The notes under the pieces were generated by a model. The model had not been told where the DNA came from, did no database searches, and was given only the letters and a program-made list of their open reading frames with translations. A DNA stretch of 64,000 nucleotides from assembly GCF_000003815.2 (NCBI RefSeq), contig NC_049997.1, positions 8,822,553 through 8,886,552 of the forward strand, in the 5' to 3' direction. Position numbers and translations under genes: made by a program. Shown here piece after piece: positions 35,010 to 47,465 of this stretch (its first letter is position 1; every line of letters begins with the position of its first letter). This DNA is from Branchiostoma floridae. Taxonomy: Eukaryota; Chordata; Leptocardii; Amphioxiformes; Branchiostomatidae.

Positions 35010-36895
35010 GTATCTTTAAATTTCTTGCAATACGTTTGACATTTTGCCAAAATACATACACATGGCGTTTATACATTGTAGCTGGCATTGATAGGGTGGG
35101 AGGGGGTACTGGAGTATTACACGTACCAATTTTCTCTTCTTTTTTTTTCCCCTCGAATTTGTAAGGTGCTGCCGAAGGACTACTATGGCCTGTCCATTTT
35201 CACTCTCATCTGTTGCTGTCTGCCTGTCGGCGTCGCCGCTTTGATCTTTTCTTACGAGGTAAGGGCCGTTTCCATGGTAACGAGTGATTGTGATCCCACC
35301 CCTGCCACCATTTGGTAGTTTGGCAATGATCACATACAGCGCCAGTGCTTTGTCCTCAGCGAAGATATGGAAATAACTACACTGATCTTAAACGTGACTT
35401 TGATTCTATATTCACCTCAAGATGATGCGATCTACTTGAGTGATTCCACAACGTCGTTTCCAGTGGGACTTGGGTTTTAGTCTGTTTTCCTGCGTATGTT
35501 CGTCCGTGTTGTGCATACGTCATGGTAAATGTAGGCTTCAGCGAAGGAGGTGTGGTCCTTAGAAACATAGGCGACATCCGATTACTTATAGCATATCTAT
35601 TTATTTGCATCTGAAAGGCATAAAAAATGAAGCAATTAGAAAAGATGTGATTTTGATTTTTATCTGACCAATGTATCCTGTCACTGATAAAAAATGAGCT
35701 AATACTCGTCTATCACCACCTAGCTTAACAGCTGCAATCGGGTAAAATACACTTAAAAAAATGTATATATGAATTGGCCTTATAACATTATATACGTTCT
35801 GTTGTGTACATACATACATACAATGTACAAAAGATAATCTTCTGTAAAATCGCGATTTCAACGTTGGTCGGGTCTCTGGCCGAATCANNNNNNNNNNNNN
35901 NNNNNNNNNNNNNNNNNNNNNNNNNNNNNNNNNNNNNNNNNNNNNNNNNNNNNNNNNNNNNNNNNNNNNNNNNNNNNNNNNNNNNNNGTGATAGCGATTT
36001 TGCCGACGGGGCAATATCGCTATCACAGCAAACTCCCTTTCACAGCATACTCCCTTCCTGGGCATAATCCCTTTCCCGGCACAAGAGAACCCGACCAACG
36101 TTGAAAATCGCGAAACAACGCCCCCCCCCCCCCATAAAAACCAGCCCCGTTCGAAGACTGCAACGGAGTCTAAAGTTAAGTGATGTAACGTTAACGCTGT
36201 TTCTTAAATTTGTGCTTGTCAGGTACAGAGCGCGAACGCCATCGGAGACGTTCCCCGGGCCCTGAAGGCGTCCAACCGCGCCAAGATACTGAACTACGTG
36301 GCGCTCGTGCTGGGCGCTTTCTGCTGGATGCTGGTATCCAACCATTAAATCTGACTCACATCAAAACAATCGAGGAAGTTTATAAGTCCCAGAACTTTCG
36401 TGGTGAACCTCATTGGACATACATAGAAGAAAAGAGCTAAATGAGTAATGTTAAGGTAGTATTGTTGACGTAGGTTTAAAAAGCTGCTGAAAAAGACTTC
36501 AAATTAGGGCTTACGCATCATGCATTGCCATAGACGATATATACATTTATTTCTTCTATAAAGTGATTGAAAGTGCCATTAGCATCATTAAAAACACTAT
36601 TGTAAACAACTACTGTCAGAACTATAATAGAAAACTACATTAAATGATTACAGTAAACAATTACAGTAAATAGAGTAAACAATAACAGAACAAGCATAGT
36701 AAACAATTACAGTAAACAATTAAACAACTATAGAAAACTACTACAATAAAAATTACAGTAAACAGCTACAACTACATTTGTATTAGCTCATTATGAGGTG
36801 CCTACTTTGATTCATATATTCCTTCTCAGGTCGAGAACTACGTTTGGGAAAAACAGAGGAATTACAACATAGCAGGGAGGAGATACAAAACATAA
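34800..36895 (+). CDS. CD225/dispanin family protein C, 3' end uncertain
   Basis: The join 34800-35009, 35166-35258, 36223-36333 plus a terminal exon gives about 159 aa if 36830-36895 is used. The N-terminus MATESELYPPPPY puts PPPY at the same position as in A and B, followed by Tyr/Pro/Gln repeats (PPYNPHPPYNQQPQYN). The first hydrophobic segment is YYGLSIFTLICCCLPVGVAA. The loop is GDVPRALKASNRAKILNY. TM2 starts ALVLGAFCWML and then is cut by the exon end, so it is short compared with A and B. The fourth exon choice (VENYVWEKQRNY and onward) is polar. The gene spans an assembly gap (35888-35987) in intron 2. Closest to gene A by eye. Confidence 0.75.
35166..35258 (+). CDS. Dispanin C exon 2 (first hydrophobic segment)
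   Basis: 31 codons, acceptor TTTGTAAG, donor TACGAG/GTAAGG (same donor heptamer as gene A exon 2). It encodes VLPKDYYGLSIFTLI, CCC and LPVGVAALIFSYE. Confidence 0.87.
35845..36172. mobile_element. Second copy of the TAGACTCCGTTGCAGTC element, gapped
   Basis: The right end CGAAGACTGCAACGGAGTCTA and inner ACCCGACCAACGTTGAAAAT, with AACTCCCTTTC repeats, match the reverse of 33089-33299. The left half contains GCGATTTCAACGTTGGTCGG but runs into the 100-N gap. In intron 2 of dispanin C. Confidence 0.65.
35888..35987. other. Assembly gap (100 N)
   Basis: Run of N in intron 2 of dispanin C, inside a fold-back element. Confidence 1.
36223..36333 (+). CDS. Dispanin C exon 3 (CD225 loop, start of TM2)
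   Basis: 37 codons, acceptor CTTGTCAG. It encodes VQSANAIGDVPRALKASNRA, KILNYVALVLG and AFCWML. The donor ATGCTG/GTATCC is modest. Without splicing there, the frame adds VSNH and stops at 36348. Confidence 0.8.
36830..36895 (+). CDS. Dispanin C candidate terminal exon
   Basis: Acceptor CCTTCTCAG then 21 in-phase codons (VENYVWEKQRNYNIAGRRYK and T) and TAA. A second phase-compatible candidate is 38327-38347 (acceptor TTTTGCAG, VNDWYI, TAA). The sequence alone cannot choose. Confidence 0.4.
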   Translation, partial: VENYVWEKQRNYNIAGRRYKT

Positions 36896-37745
36896 AGAAT
36901 AATCCTGTGGGGACTAAGGTGCAAAAGTTATCAGATATAGATTAAGGAAGTATGCATAAATCCCAAATGTATAATAACCCTGGTATCCAAACATATTATA
37001 GCTGCTTATCTCTCTCTCTCTCCAAAATGGTTATTTTCGGAGAGGACGGGCAGATTCGACAACTATAAAAGGTATGGATAATCTAGATTCTATCTGCCTT
37101 TGTGTCTATAACTGTCTTAAAAGAAGCTAGAAGTTGAATCTTACTTGATATTAGTATATATAAGTATCTGTAGATGTAGTAAATACCAGTCTGGGATGAT
37201 ATCAAACTTTTGAGAGCATAAATGTACAAAAAGTATTTTATTTATCATTCTTACTATCTTTGTTCTGTCTTCCTAAAGTAGATGTAGAAGAGATGAAGAA
37301 AAAACGCCTAAAACATTTCCTCCAACGAAGGCTTTATTGTTATGTTATAGTAAGGTATATTTACCTCATTTAACCTTGATACATCTTCGGCCTGTTCCGT
37401 TTTTCAAGATTTCAAGGGTGGAGGGATTTTATTCAATTGATGAATCATCCCTTTCATGGTTACTAGCTGTCTCTCAAAGGAAGACGGTAGAAGATGGATA
37501 CAAGGTAGTCCCGAGTCGTTTTTTAAGCTGTAGAGGCAGTGGTTAGTTCTCCACTGTGTCTATGGCACGGCATTGGAAGGCTGAGTCCATCCCTAAGCTT
37601 CCACTGTTCCTCAACCGAAGTCAAGTACTTATTTTACACCGGAATGTAGAAGGATAGGTGGCAATCCCAAGGACCCGGCATATAGCCAAGAATTCCAGGA
37701 ATATCCAACATATCCCGTGACCTTAGTGGACCTCGTGTCTCCTAC

Positions 37746-38066
37746 CTTAAGGTGGTATCTCACTGCACTTGGGGCACCGGTGCGACACTGCGGGGTACGT
37801 TCACTGTGGCAATGCCGTGTTAATTTCGCGAATTTTGATAATCTAGATATTACTCTGTCTTCGTGTCTACCTTGTCCCCCCAACGACCTGGAGGTCAAGG
37901 GACTAGGTAGGTAGATATTACGTAATAGGTAAAAGTACGACTTAGAAGACAGCAAAATACATAAAACGGAACAAAATTCGTTGTTTATCTCTGAAATTCG
38001 TTGAGTCATCTACGAACCCCGCAGTGCCGCAACGGTGCCCCAAGTGCAGTGAGAGTCCACCTTTAG
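37746..38066. mobile_element. MITE family 1 copy with an insertion
   Basis: TTAAGGTGGTATCTCACTGC at the left and GCAGTGAGAGTCCACCTTTA at the right. The typical core is interrupted near 37850-37910 by a GC-rich piece containing CCCCCCAACGACCTGGAGGT. Confidence 0.65.
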
Positions 38067-38731
38067 TCACTCGGCCATTCCTCGCCACAAGAAAGACCGC
38101 CACGAAATGCATGAGACTGAATTTTAGGGATGGGCAACGGTACAATGTTTCCAATCACAAGTTTTCACAGATTAGGTCCTGGTTCAGGTCCGGCCCTGGA
38201 CCTGATCCTCTGGACCTGAACCATATCTGTACCTGAATTTTCTGTACCGATACCCACCCGTACTGATGTTACTTAAGTTATTACAAGTATTATAAGAGAG
38301 ATTATGGGACGTCTTTGATTTTGCAGGTGAATGACTGGTACATCTAAGGAGTGATTAACAGCAACAAAATTAAATATGCTAATTGACTAATACTTGAAGA
38401 TTAAGCGTAAATGAATCTGAAAGAAATCGTAATGATCTTGGATTACTGACTACCAACACGAGTAATTATTGTCATAGTTAGATATTCAAGTGTTTTGCCA
38501 TTAAACGATATAACTGCCATCCGTAGCCATATCAATCACAAAACAAAACACAATCTCGGGAAATATGCATAGGGAGGATTATAAACTTATTAAGTAATAG
38601 ATAAATACAGTTTTTATGACAGTAAATCAACCACATCGTACAGGATAGGGACGTGAATGTCTGTCATATTGGGGAAAAAAACTATCCTCTCATAACTACA
38701 TAAATACTACATAAGTGGCTATAATTTGGGC

Positions 38732-38865
38732 GAATGAATGAATGAATGAATGAATGAATGAATGAATGAATGAATGAATGAATGAATGAATGAATGAATG
38801 AATGAATGAATGAATGAATGAATGAATGAATGAATGAATGAATGAATGAATGAATGAATGAATGA
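38732..38865. repeat. (AATG)n microsatellite, about 134 bp
   Basis: Uninterrupted AATG repeats, roughly 33 copies, between dispanin C and the 7TM gene promoter. Confidence 0.97.
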
Positions 38866-39852
38866 TACTTAGTATACGTTTACCCTCACCGTGAAAACAG
38901 AAATCAGTGCTGGAATCCGTGTTGACGCTCATGAATATGCTTAGCTGCTAGCGATGTACCCAAATCACAAAGGATCTTGGTCATGGCTATAGGCGCGTAT
39001 TACAACTGATTACGTGCTGCATACCTTTGTAGTTAATACTTTGATATAGTGTCTTATCGCTTAGTTGCAGCCGCACCATGCGCACTAGTAGCGTCAAAAC
39101 TGACGTGTAGCTAAAGAAACATACACACACAGAAGAACTCCGCATATGACACATACAAAGCCCCCGGCGGCTTGTGGCCTTGATGGCGAATCGTTTCGAC
39201 GGTTGTCATTTCAAAACGTGTCACAAAGAAGTTTGCAACTTTGGCATGCTAGCGAAAACTTGTAGCCAACAGTCTTGCTGTAGTGCTGCTTACTTCCGCC
39301 AGATGTCGCTGGCACACTGGTCGTTGTTGAGACAGTGTGGGATCAAGGACAATACATAGAAGTCCTACACTATGTCATTGGTGGTATTAAAACTCTGTGA
39401 TCATTTGTTCGCGCTATCGGTGAAACCCAGTGATTGATAGTGGTTAATCAAGGTTTCTAAACAACAGTCAAAGTTACATTTGAACTCTGGAACACAATGT
39501 TTCCAGTTCGAAAATATCATGATCTATCATAATTTTGAAATATAATATTGAGCTATAACATACTATATCATACGCTCATGTGCGTCTGATATCAACCATC
39601 TGGGCCTATACTATACCAGTAGCAGAAGCCTGAAACCAAAGCCCCACAGTCATCAATAAATAATTACTGCTAATGATTGGGACAAAAACGCACCCTTCCC
39701 ACCTTAATCATTCAAATATCTGATCATTACAGATTTTGTCACAACCTACCAACACATCAAATGTGATCCATCCAGCCGACCTGTATAAAACAACATAAAT
39801 CTTTCATGACCGTTCCCTGGATAGTTGACTCAGTTTTGGCGGGAAGTCACGG

Positions 39853-40112
39853 GATGACTCAATGGCGCGCCATTCCATTCTGATGACGTTTCCTTCTCTG
39901 ATTGGTCAGTTTTTGATGACGCACTTTGCCCCACACGACTCGACCCGCCTTTGGCAGTGCGTATTTTAGTTTCGCCATATCTGCAACGTTACAAGAACCC
40001 GAACATATTTTCTCCATTTTGCGGACAATTTTAGAAGGATTTTGACCGGCATAGGGCGTAAAGGACTCCTCAAGCCGTTTTCGTAGAGTAGTGCTGCAAG
40101 AAATTTCGAAAG
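39853..40112 (+). promoter_or_regulatory. Probable promoter and 5' noncoding exon of the 7TM gene
   Basis: An AP-1-like TGACTCA (39855 region), a GATGACGTT CRE-half site, an inverted CCAAT box (ATTGG, 39901) and TGATGACGCA cluster within 70 bp, followed by about 140 bp ending TTCGAAAG/GTAGGT, a strong donor. The next + strand coding exon is near 47.2 kb and has an acceptor (TTTTCCTCAG, ending 47153) about 100 bp before its ATG. Linking the two is inference. Confidence 0.45.
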
Positions 40113-40884
40113 GTAGGTATTTGATAGAGAAATTTCGGGTTAAAATGTTGTAATTTCGTCTAGGAAATTAGGTAACACCCGGTATAACGTTATGTGTGTA
40201 GCATGTGTTCATTACGATATTTTCCGGCCAATCTATGATGTAAATTCTGTACGTTTGCTACGTGTTGGATTGAATTCTATATACAAAACAAAGGCGGGAT
40301 ACAATACTCTATGTTACGAAATCCACACATTGTTTTTGTTATTGTGGAAGTTCATGTTTGTAAACAAGTGTCCTAGGCTTGCTGAATCATGGGTGGGGAG
40401 GGGGGCGATTGTTGTTGTTGTTGTTGGGTTGTTGTGTATCTCGTGATGCCCAGAGTAGAAGGATTTTGTTACTTTATCCAAGGAGATTGGAAGTGAGTCT
40501 GTCTATGTGTGTGTGTGTGTCGTTGTCTGTCACTGTACACGTGTATGTGCATGTGTGTGTGTATCATATGACGTTGTATGTGTGTCATTAGCTATGTCAC
40601 TATAATTTTCTTACAAATTTAATGTTACATCATATCAATGACATATTTTTGCCTACACGTACTGATCGAGATAAAGGTGACAAGTCTCTTATGGTGTTGA
40701 TGTTATTGTTTTTCTCATGTTGATCCAAAATTGTTGTTTTCCTTGACTGATGGCATGTTCCTCGGTCCTTCCAGTTTCATGCTGTAGCAATACTATTATA
40801 GTAGTTATCACCCTTGTCACGAGTTACCTTACATTACATAAGATTTACCGGGTAAATAATTAAAAAGGGAAGTTACCACCAGCC

Positions 40885-42169
40885 CAGGGCTTTAGCCAGC
40901 TCGAAATTTTTTTCCGTCAGCCCAATTTTCATTGACGGAAAAATCCTTCCGAAAATTATTTTTTTCCGTCATCGTTTATTATTTTCCGTCATTGACTACA
41001 AAATCTAAACAAAACAATGTCTGCCTCGTGCGATCATTATCACGCCCTTCCGTAACGTCACCATTCACAACGTCAAATAACACACGCACGCACAGAATTG
41101 AAGCAAACCTGATTAAAGTTTATTGAATAAAAAAGATCTACTACCTGATGAATTCCTATAATAAAAGAAACTTTACTTATTAGTCTCCGTCTCCTTCAAT
41201 GGGTAATGGCAAAGCTAGTTCGCATACTTCGTAGTCTTTGATAGTCTTGGTCATCGGAAGACAGCGTCAGCGAAAGGACTTCACGAGTCGTGCTACGAAT
41301 TTGTCAACGTAGGTCAAGGTAGGTAATATTTTACTTCATAACCTACACAATGGTTTCCTATATCGTCAATTGAAAGTTACTTGTATACTTACGACATAAA
41401 AGGACAACACTAGTCGACGTAACATTCACTGAATTTCACTCAAAATTATGGACTCAGCACCAGCAACAAAATGGCCGCTAGCAACAACAAGTGCTACGTC
41501 ATCTTCTGGGTGAAAGTTCGTAGGAACGTACCGTCGGACCAGTTTAGTCTTTTGTCATGTAACACTTAGCGCATGTTGTTTCCGTAAGACGCCCGTTGTT
41601 TACTTTATTTTATTGTCATGTAACAGTTAGCCCATACGTTGCGCTTGTAAGACGCTCGATGTTTATTTTATTCTATTGTCATGTAACAGTTAGCGCAAGT
41701 TGGGCCCGTTCCCGCGCCGTTGTTTATGCCACGTAGCAGTATGTCGGAGTCCGGCCAGTCGGCCCCGTTCTTTATGTAAATTCATTTTATTGTTATGTTA
41801 CAGTTAGCACATGTTGTTTAACATTAAAAGTAAACAAAAACGCATATAACAGACTTCAACTGAGACCTTCTGGCGCCGGTGGTCATGGCGCGTCAATTTT
41901 CCCGCCCAGTGTATTCTTTTAATGCAAATAACGCCGGCGCTTGCCGTGCGCTGGGAAAAATCGGCCCGCGGGTTTTTTGGCGTGGTTTTCGCGGCAGTTT
42001 TTCTGGTGTTTGGGCGTGGTATAGCCGTACTTTATTTAAATTCAGGAGATTTCATATCTTTCTCCGTGATTTTTTTCCGTCAAGGTTGACGGAATGGTTT
42101 AATTTTTTTCCGTCACAGGCAGCAAATTTCCGTCAATTGACGGAAAAACGGACGCTGGCTAAAGCCCTG
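40885..42169. mobile_element. hAT-type nonautonomous element with 8-bp target duplication
   Basis: Inverted ends CAGGGCTTTAGCCAGC / GCTGGCTAAAGCCCTG with an exact 8-bp target-site duplication CACCAGCC (40877-40884 and 42170-42177). Both subterminal zones carry many TTTTCCGTCA / TGACGGAAAA copies, the kind of motif hAT transposases bind. The middle contains about three degenerate repeats of TCATGTAACAGTTAGC spaced roughly 65-70 bp. No transposase is present. Located in the long first intron of the 7TM gene. Confidence 0.9.
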
Positions 42170-42735
42170 CACCAGCCTGATTAAACATGTGACCGCCCAT
42201 TTCTACTAGAGCCAGAGCAACCTAGATAATTAAATAAAATTTCAATTCAAAGTGTTTTTGTTAATTTTTTTTTACAGGGGGCATTATAAAGTAAGTATTA
42301 TAAAATGAAAGATATAAAGGGATAAGTTGCTTACAGCAAGGAGGTTGAAAAATCATTAAATGTTTTAACCTCCTTGCTTACAGGTACTGTACCCTACTTC
42401 CCTTGATCTCCGAGCAGAGGTTCAGCTCTAGCTGTTTTTAAGATGTTTTTTCCGGGGTTTTCGATTTCTTTATATGTCAGCCCAAAGACATTAAAAAATA
42501 GCACAAAATAGAAAGCCTGATAAAAATGCATTGAAGACAAAAAACAACCTCCGAACCTCTGCTTGGACGAGAGTAGTACCCAAGTGCCAACAAAACTTTA
42601 TACAGTTTATTCAAAAAGGTCAAAGAAAATGCAAGATGCTGATTATAGAGTATAGACGTTAAGATGATTTTATAATGTTGTAATCCAAAACATCAAGAAA
42701 CATTTAATGTAATACATAAACACCGTGTTTATGTA

Positions 42736-42774
42736 TACACCTACATACGTGTTTAAAACATGTATGTAGGTGTA
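42736..42774. other. Short hairpin in intron 1 of the 7TM gene
   Basis: TACACCTACATACGTGTTT pairs with AAAACATGTATGTAGGTGTA with almost no loop. A second one (GCAAGGAGGTT / AACCTCCTTGC) lies at 42336-42377. Confidence 0.6.
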
Positions 42775-43472
42775 CTATAATGTACATGAGACTTTGTTAC
42801 CAGGGTTATAGTAGGGTCAGACATGACTAGAATCACCAATGAGGCATGCATGGCTATGTACATGTAAGGTGTGGCCCACTTATCTCCCTGTAGAATGGTC
42901 CTTGCCCCTTTTCATAATAATTTATGTAATATGTTCAACACACAGTGAGAGAAATCACAAACATACACTTTGGACTGGCACGTAGACCATAGATGTTTTT
43001 CCCAACATGGTTTGTTTTGTGGGGCATGCAAATTGTGTCCGCTTACTCAGCCAATCACGGAGCTGGAAAATGGGGTAAACAGATACAGTATCATTGTTCC
43101 TGCTAGCATGGTCACATGGAAGCACATGCATGTGTAGGTACATGCCTGGTACCTCTAGCACATTAACTGTTGGTACCTTTGTGGTTAGAAGGGGCAGTTA
43201 CCTGTACCTGTATGCTGTACCTACCTCAAGGCTGTAGCTGCAAGTAGATACCCGAGAGACACTGGAGACTGTAAGTTTCTGACATTGGTGTGACATTTTG
43301 ATAGTGTAATTAGAGATGCTGTCTTGATATGGTGTTGGGTGTTGCATAGGGTTGCATGAAGTTTGACTCCCTAAGGCTGTAGGGTATTTTATCTTTAAGA
43401 TTCATTTATACAAGTTGTGCTCTTCATAGTGGTCCTGAAGGCCAAAGTGTATAACTACATACATGCAATATT

Positions 43473-43568
43473 TAGCCTGGATACCAGACCCTAGCCCGAT
43501 CTCAAAAACATCTATTGTGTACATGATAGATATTTTTGAGATCAAGCCAGAGTCTGGTATCCAGGCTA
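43473..43568. mobile_element. TAGCCTGGATACCAGA fold-back
   Basis: TAGCCTGGATACCAGACCCT at the left and GAGTCTGGTATCCAGGCTA at the right, inner ATCTCAAAAACATCTAT / ATAGATATTTTTGAGAT. Confidence 0.8.
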
Positions 43569-46228
43569 AGCAATATTATGTTGCCACATTGTTTATATTT
43601 GTAAGGCTTTACTATGTATACCTTATGTATACGGAAGTACATTATATCAGGAAGGCGCAGTATATTTCAACCTTCAGTGTAATGAAGAATGAATATTATA
43701 AGAAATTGTAGACAGAAAAGCTTTACTTTGAGACTCCAGCTTCTATATGCAGCTATTGTGGATCTGGATAAATTCTGGCATGGGCAACACCCTTCTTGTT
43801 GGTGTAGTACAAATGTATGCCCAGGAACTGGTTCTGTGCAGTTATTGCTGGCTCCACATGATCGAGACTTTCTGTGATATATTCTTCTCCCTGAACTTGG
43901 CAGGACCAGGGTTCTAGCTAGTGCATTTTTAGCGTGACGGGCCACTACCAACACTCTGAAATGAAGACCACATCGCTAATTTTCAACTAGTGTAGTGGTA
44001 CTTTGCTATCATTTACTTGTTGAAAAATGTCCAATCAAATATGAAAAAAGATATGCCACTCCAAACTGACCTTCAAAAAGTCCTTCAAAGTACATGTGAT
44101 ATTATTAACATAATTACAGTAAGTCTCCTAGAGACTCTACATTTTCAAAATCTCACCGTGGAACGGCCAAGACCCCCCTTCCACAGCATTCTTGCCATTG
44201 CTAAAATAAAATCCTGGCTAGAACCCAGACTGTCTGATATTGTGGTACAATATTGTAGCTATTTAAATGTAGATGGTTGATCCCTGGAAAACTGGAGGGC
44301 AGCCAAAGTCTCACACATCTTTGATTAAGTCTCTTTCTATAGGAGGCTTGAGATCCACTAGTATAATGGGACTCCAAAGGTTAAGTTGTTTCACAGCTGT
44401 ATACATGTGGCTGTAGTTTGGAACCAATTTTGTATTTTCTCTGTGATACATTGTACATGTTTATGTATGGTAGATTCAGTGAGCTAACTTTACGGTACCA
44501 CTTAACTTAAGTCATGAGTATGTTTTAATGTCAGTTAAAACAAATCCAGCAATCATTTACAAAGACCGGCATCTTTTGGAGTGTGTGTTGAATTTTTGGT
44601 AGAATTAACACTACAAATACTGATAATTTGCAAATATTTAATAATAGTACAGAGAGCATGACACCATTGATTGCAAGTTCTGAACTTTGTCCCACGCCTT
44701 GTTACTTAACTAACGATGGTATGGAACTAGGTTCTCTGTTTTGGACTTCAGCCATGTTTGTTAACTACAGTGGAACCAGGCATTGTTTCTTACCAACTTA
44801 TTGCTGTAGTAACTAAAACTTAGATAAAGCTCAGTCATGACCTACTTGTGTGAGTCTTTATTTACATAAAAGGTTTGAAAAGTTTTGTAAGAGAAAGGTA
44901 CATTAAAATATATTTGTATAAAACAAGATACTACAACTTTTAAATTACTAGTAAGCATTTGTACTCATATTCAACTCCCACTGACGTTTTAAAATTGTAT
45001 CTTCATGTTCGTTCGTTCCTCCCATAGCCTTTTAATCTTCATGTAAACAACACTAAACTTGACTGTAGAAACTTGGTAGAAATGACTTTGAACTCTACTG
45101 ACTGAATAGTGATGAACCTCTTCAACAATACTCTACTTCACTCTAGTCTTGTCCTTTTTCTTGGACAGGTAAACCCAAAAATGTATGGTTCTACATAAAA
45201 AATGTATGAACAACTGCCGATATAATCATTGTATAGTTGGTCCCAGATTCGGTCCATTGATTTATTTCATGTCCGTTTTTTCGGACTGGTCCAACATTAG
45301 CTAAGAAAACTAGTCTTGTACTGGTATGTACTGGTACCCACCCTAGTCCCACTCTTGGCACAGGCTCAAGGTAGTGAAACTGATATGAGAGAGCGAAAGT
45401 TGTGATGACTCATACTGCGTGACCTGCCTTGAGTTTCACATCCTCATTAACGCTCTCCTGTGTACCTCTGATAGACAGTCGCTTCCTTTCCTGTCTCACC
45501 TTATTAAGTAACGGTCTTCATTGAAGGTAAAATGTTTATCTTATCTCTTTGATTCAGGCAGTTGAAAATCCTTGGCTTGCTTTTATGATGCCAAGTAGCA
45601 GTTCAGTTGAGAGATTGGATGGATGTGATTTTGGGTTTTGTTTCACTAGTCTGATTGTGTGGAGGTTGTTTTTGTAAATTGATCTTGTAGGATTGTTAGC
45701 TGGTGTTTTTGTTTACAAATTTGGATTGCAAGCTACATTGTTGAGTAATCTGCACTTGTGATTAAAAAGAAGGATGCAAAACATGCAAATCAGGATGTGA
45801 CTGATTGTGAGGGTTGTACCATGATGAATTTTCCATAATTTAAAAATTATGATACTTGACTTACATCATCTTTAATTTTAACAATAAAACTCATGTAGCT
45901 AAGCTATGATAGCCCGTGGGAAAGTAAATATGAGCTCTGTGACTTCAATTCTTTGTCAATATTTGCAACCACGCATGTTTATATCCGGTGAATCTAGATT
46001 GATTATCAAGAGTCTTCTCTAATCGTTGAACTGTAATTGATAGATATTAATGATTAATATTAAACAGGGTCAAAGTCAGCTGTCTGTTTCAAAATGTCTA
46101 AGGACACGCCCAGTCCCCAGTGTCACATCGTAAAACTGCACAGCAGGAAAATGGCTCGCCGGATAAGTTTGTGAGCTCATTAGAGGACATTTTTGTCTGA
46201 CGTGCTTTCCTTTACTGCCCAGTTTTTA

Positions 46229-46362
46229 TAATCTCCAAGCAGATCCTACAGTGTCATAAGATAGTATCAAAGCTGGCCAAGGAGTATAGCCGGCCAAAGG
46301 GAGTCAAACGGGCATGGTGGGTTTGATACTATATTACGCCACCGTGGATCTGCTTGGAGATT
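46229..46362. mobile_element. Fold-back MITE with AATCTCCAAGCAGATCC ends
   Basis: Perfect 17-bp arms (AATCTCCAAGCAGATCC / GGATCTGCTTGGAGATT) and inner GATAGTATCAAA / TTTGATACTAT arms. In the first intron of the 7TM gene. Confidence 0.8.
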
Positions 46363-47252
46363 ACAGTTTTTAGTGATCAGCTTATGTTCACTGATCGCTG
46401 AGACCATTCAATGTAGCGATTGATATTTATGCAAAAAAATACTCTCCCCTAGTGAGTGACGGTTTTGAAATTTGGTGATGGTGTTACGATCAATAAAATT
46501 GGCAATGGTTTCATGTCGCAGCTTTACTTGTGTTTCAGCAGACATCCATGTACATGTTCTAGCTTTCCTAGAAGCCCTGGTCCCAGACAAACTTGAACTA
46601 GAGCCAAGTATAGGTTTTAGTGAGTCAATGTCGTATGCGTTACTGAAACTGAAAGGTCATTGCTGATAAAATTAGCATAAATACACACGCAATGTCTGCT
46701 GCTGGGTACCATACTAGCGACATCTTGGTGTGAAGAAATAATGATTCTAGTATTGTTAAAATAGGCTTTTTCAGATCAATGTTGCTTAGAAATTGTATGT
46801 CCTACAGTGCATTTGCAGATACTTTTCTGTTAGTGTTACCAATATAGCCAAATGTACTATGGTCAATATTCTTGCGCAGCCATTTTGCTTTTGACTACAT
46901 TTTAGTACTAAAAGCTTGTGTGTGGAACAGTGGAAAATATTACTCTATTCTGGAAGTATAATTTTCTTCCAGCACATTTGTGTTTCTATTATGATAGAAA
47001 TGTTTATTTTGCTGTACTTATTGTATTTTGAGAACTTATTGATTCATACTTCTAAGTAGAAGATGTTTGTTTTGACTTTTTGTGTGCAAGAAAATGAACT
47101 TTTCAATAAAAGATTAGCACTGAATATGTCTTTTCCTGTCTATATTTTCCTCAGAAGTGCCCTGCAGTCTACATTCATTGCCAGTCTACCAGTGAAATCA
47201 TGTAACAAGAGATATACAACATAGTACCTCAACTTTCTCGAAACTGTCAATC

Positions 47253-47465
47253 ATGCTGTCACCATGGCAACACGGATACATACGGGACGGCATCATGGTG
47301 CACTTCCACCATGGGAACCACTCCGATCCCCTCAAGCCGATCGGAAACGACAGCCTGGACGTGGCGTGTAAGGGGTGTTTCGAGCGGTTCGACACCACAG
47401 CGTGCGTCCGCAGCGGTCTCATGACCCTGTTTGTGACGGTGACAGGGCTACTTTGTGCTGCAAAG
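47253..47465 (+). CDS. 7TM gene exon 1 (N-terminus, first TM)
   Basis: 71 codons, MLSPWQHGYIRDGIM through VTVTGLLCAAK, donor GCAAAG/GTATTT, phase 0. Its 5' noncoding part probably begins at 47154. Another Met follows at residue 15. Confidence 0.75.

Larger units (their letters stand above)
40113..47153. other. Presumed first intron of the 7TM gene
   Basis: 7 kb between a donor (CGAAAG/GTAGGT) and an acceptor (TTTTCCTCAG). It holds the hAT MITE, two fold-backs and short hairpins. No coding exon recognised on either strand. Confidence 0.4.

Noticed and set aside
35601-36098. Long minus-strand frame across the gap
   Set aside because: Open only because N bases were read as unknown residues; the same applies to frames at 47253-48066 and 52083-52687.
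38696-38932. Minus-strand frame of repeated FIHSFIHS, and similar frames at 25744-25953 and 7950-8050
   Set aside because: Translation of AATG/ATTC microsatellites; a four-base repeat stays open by chance.
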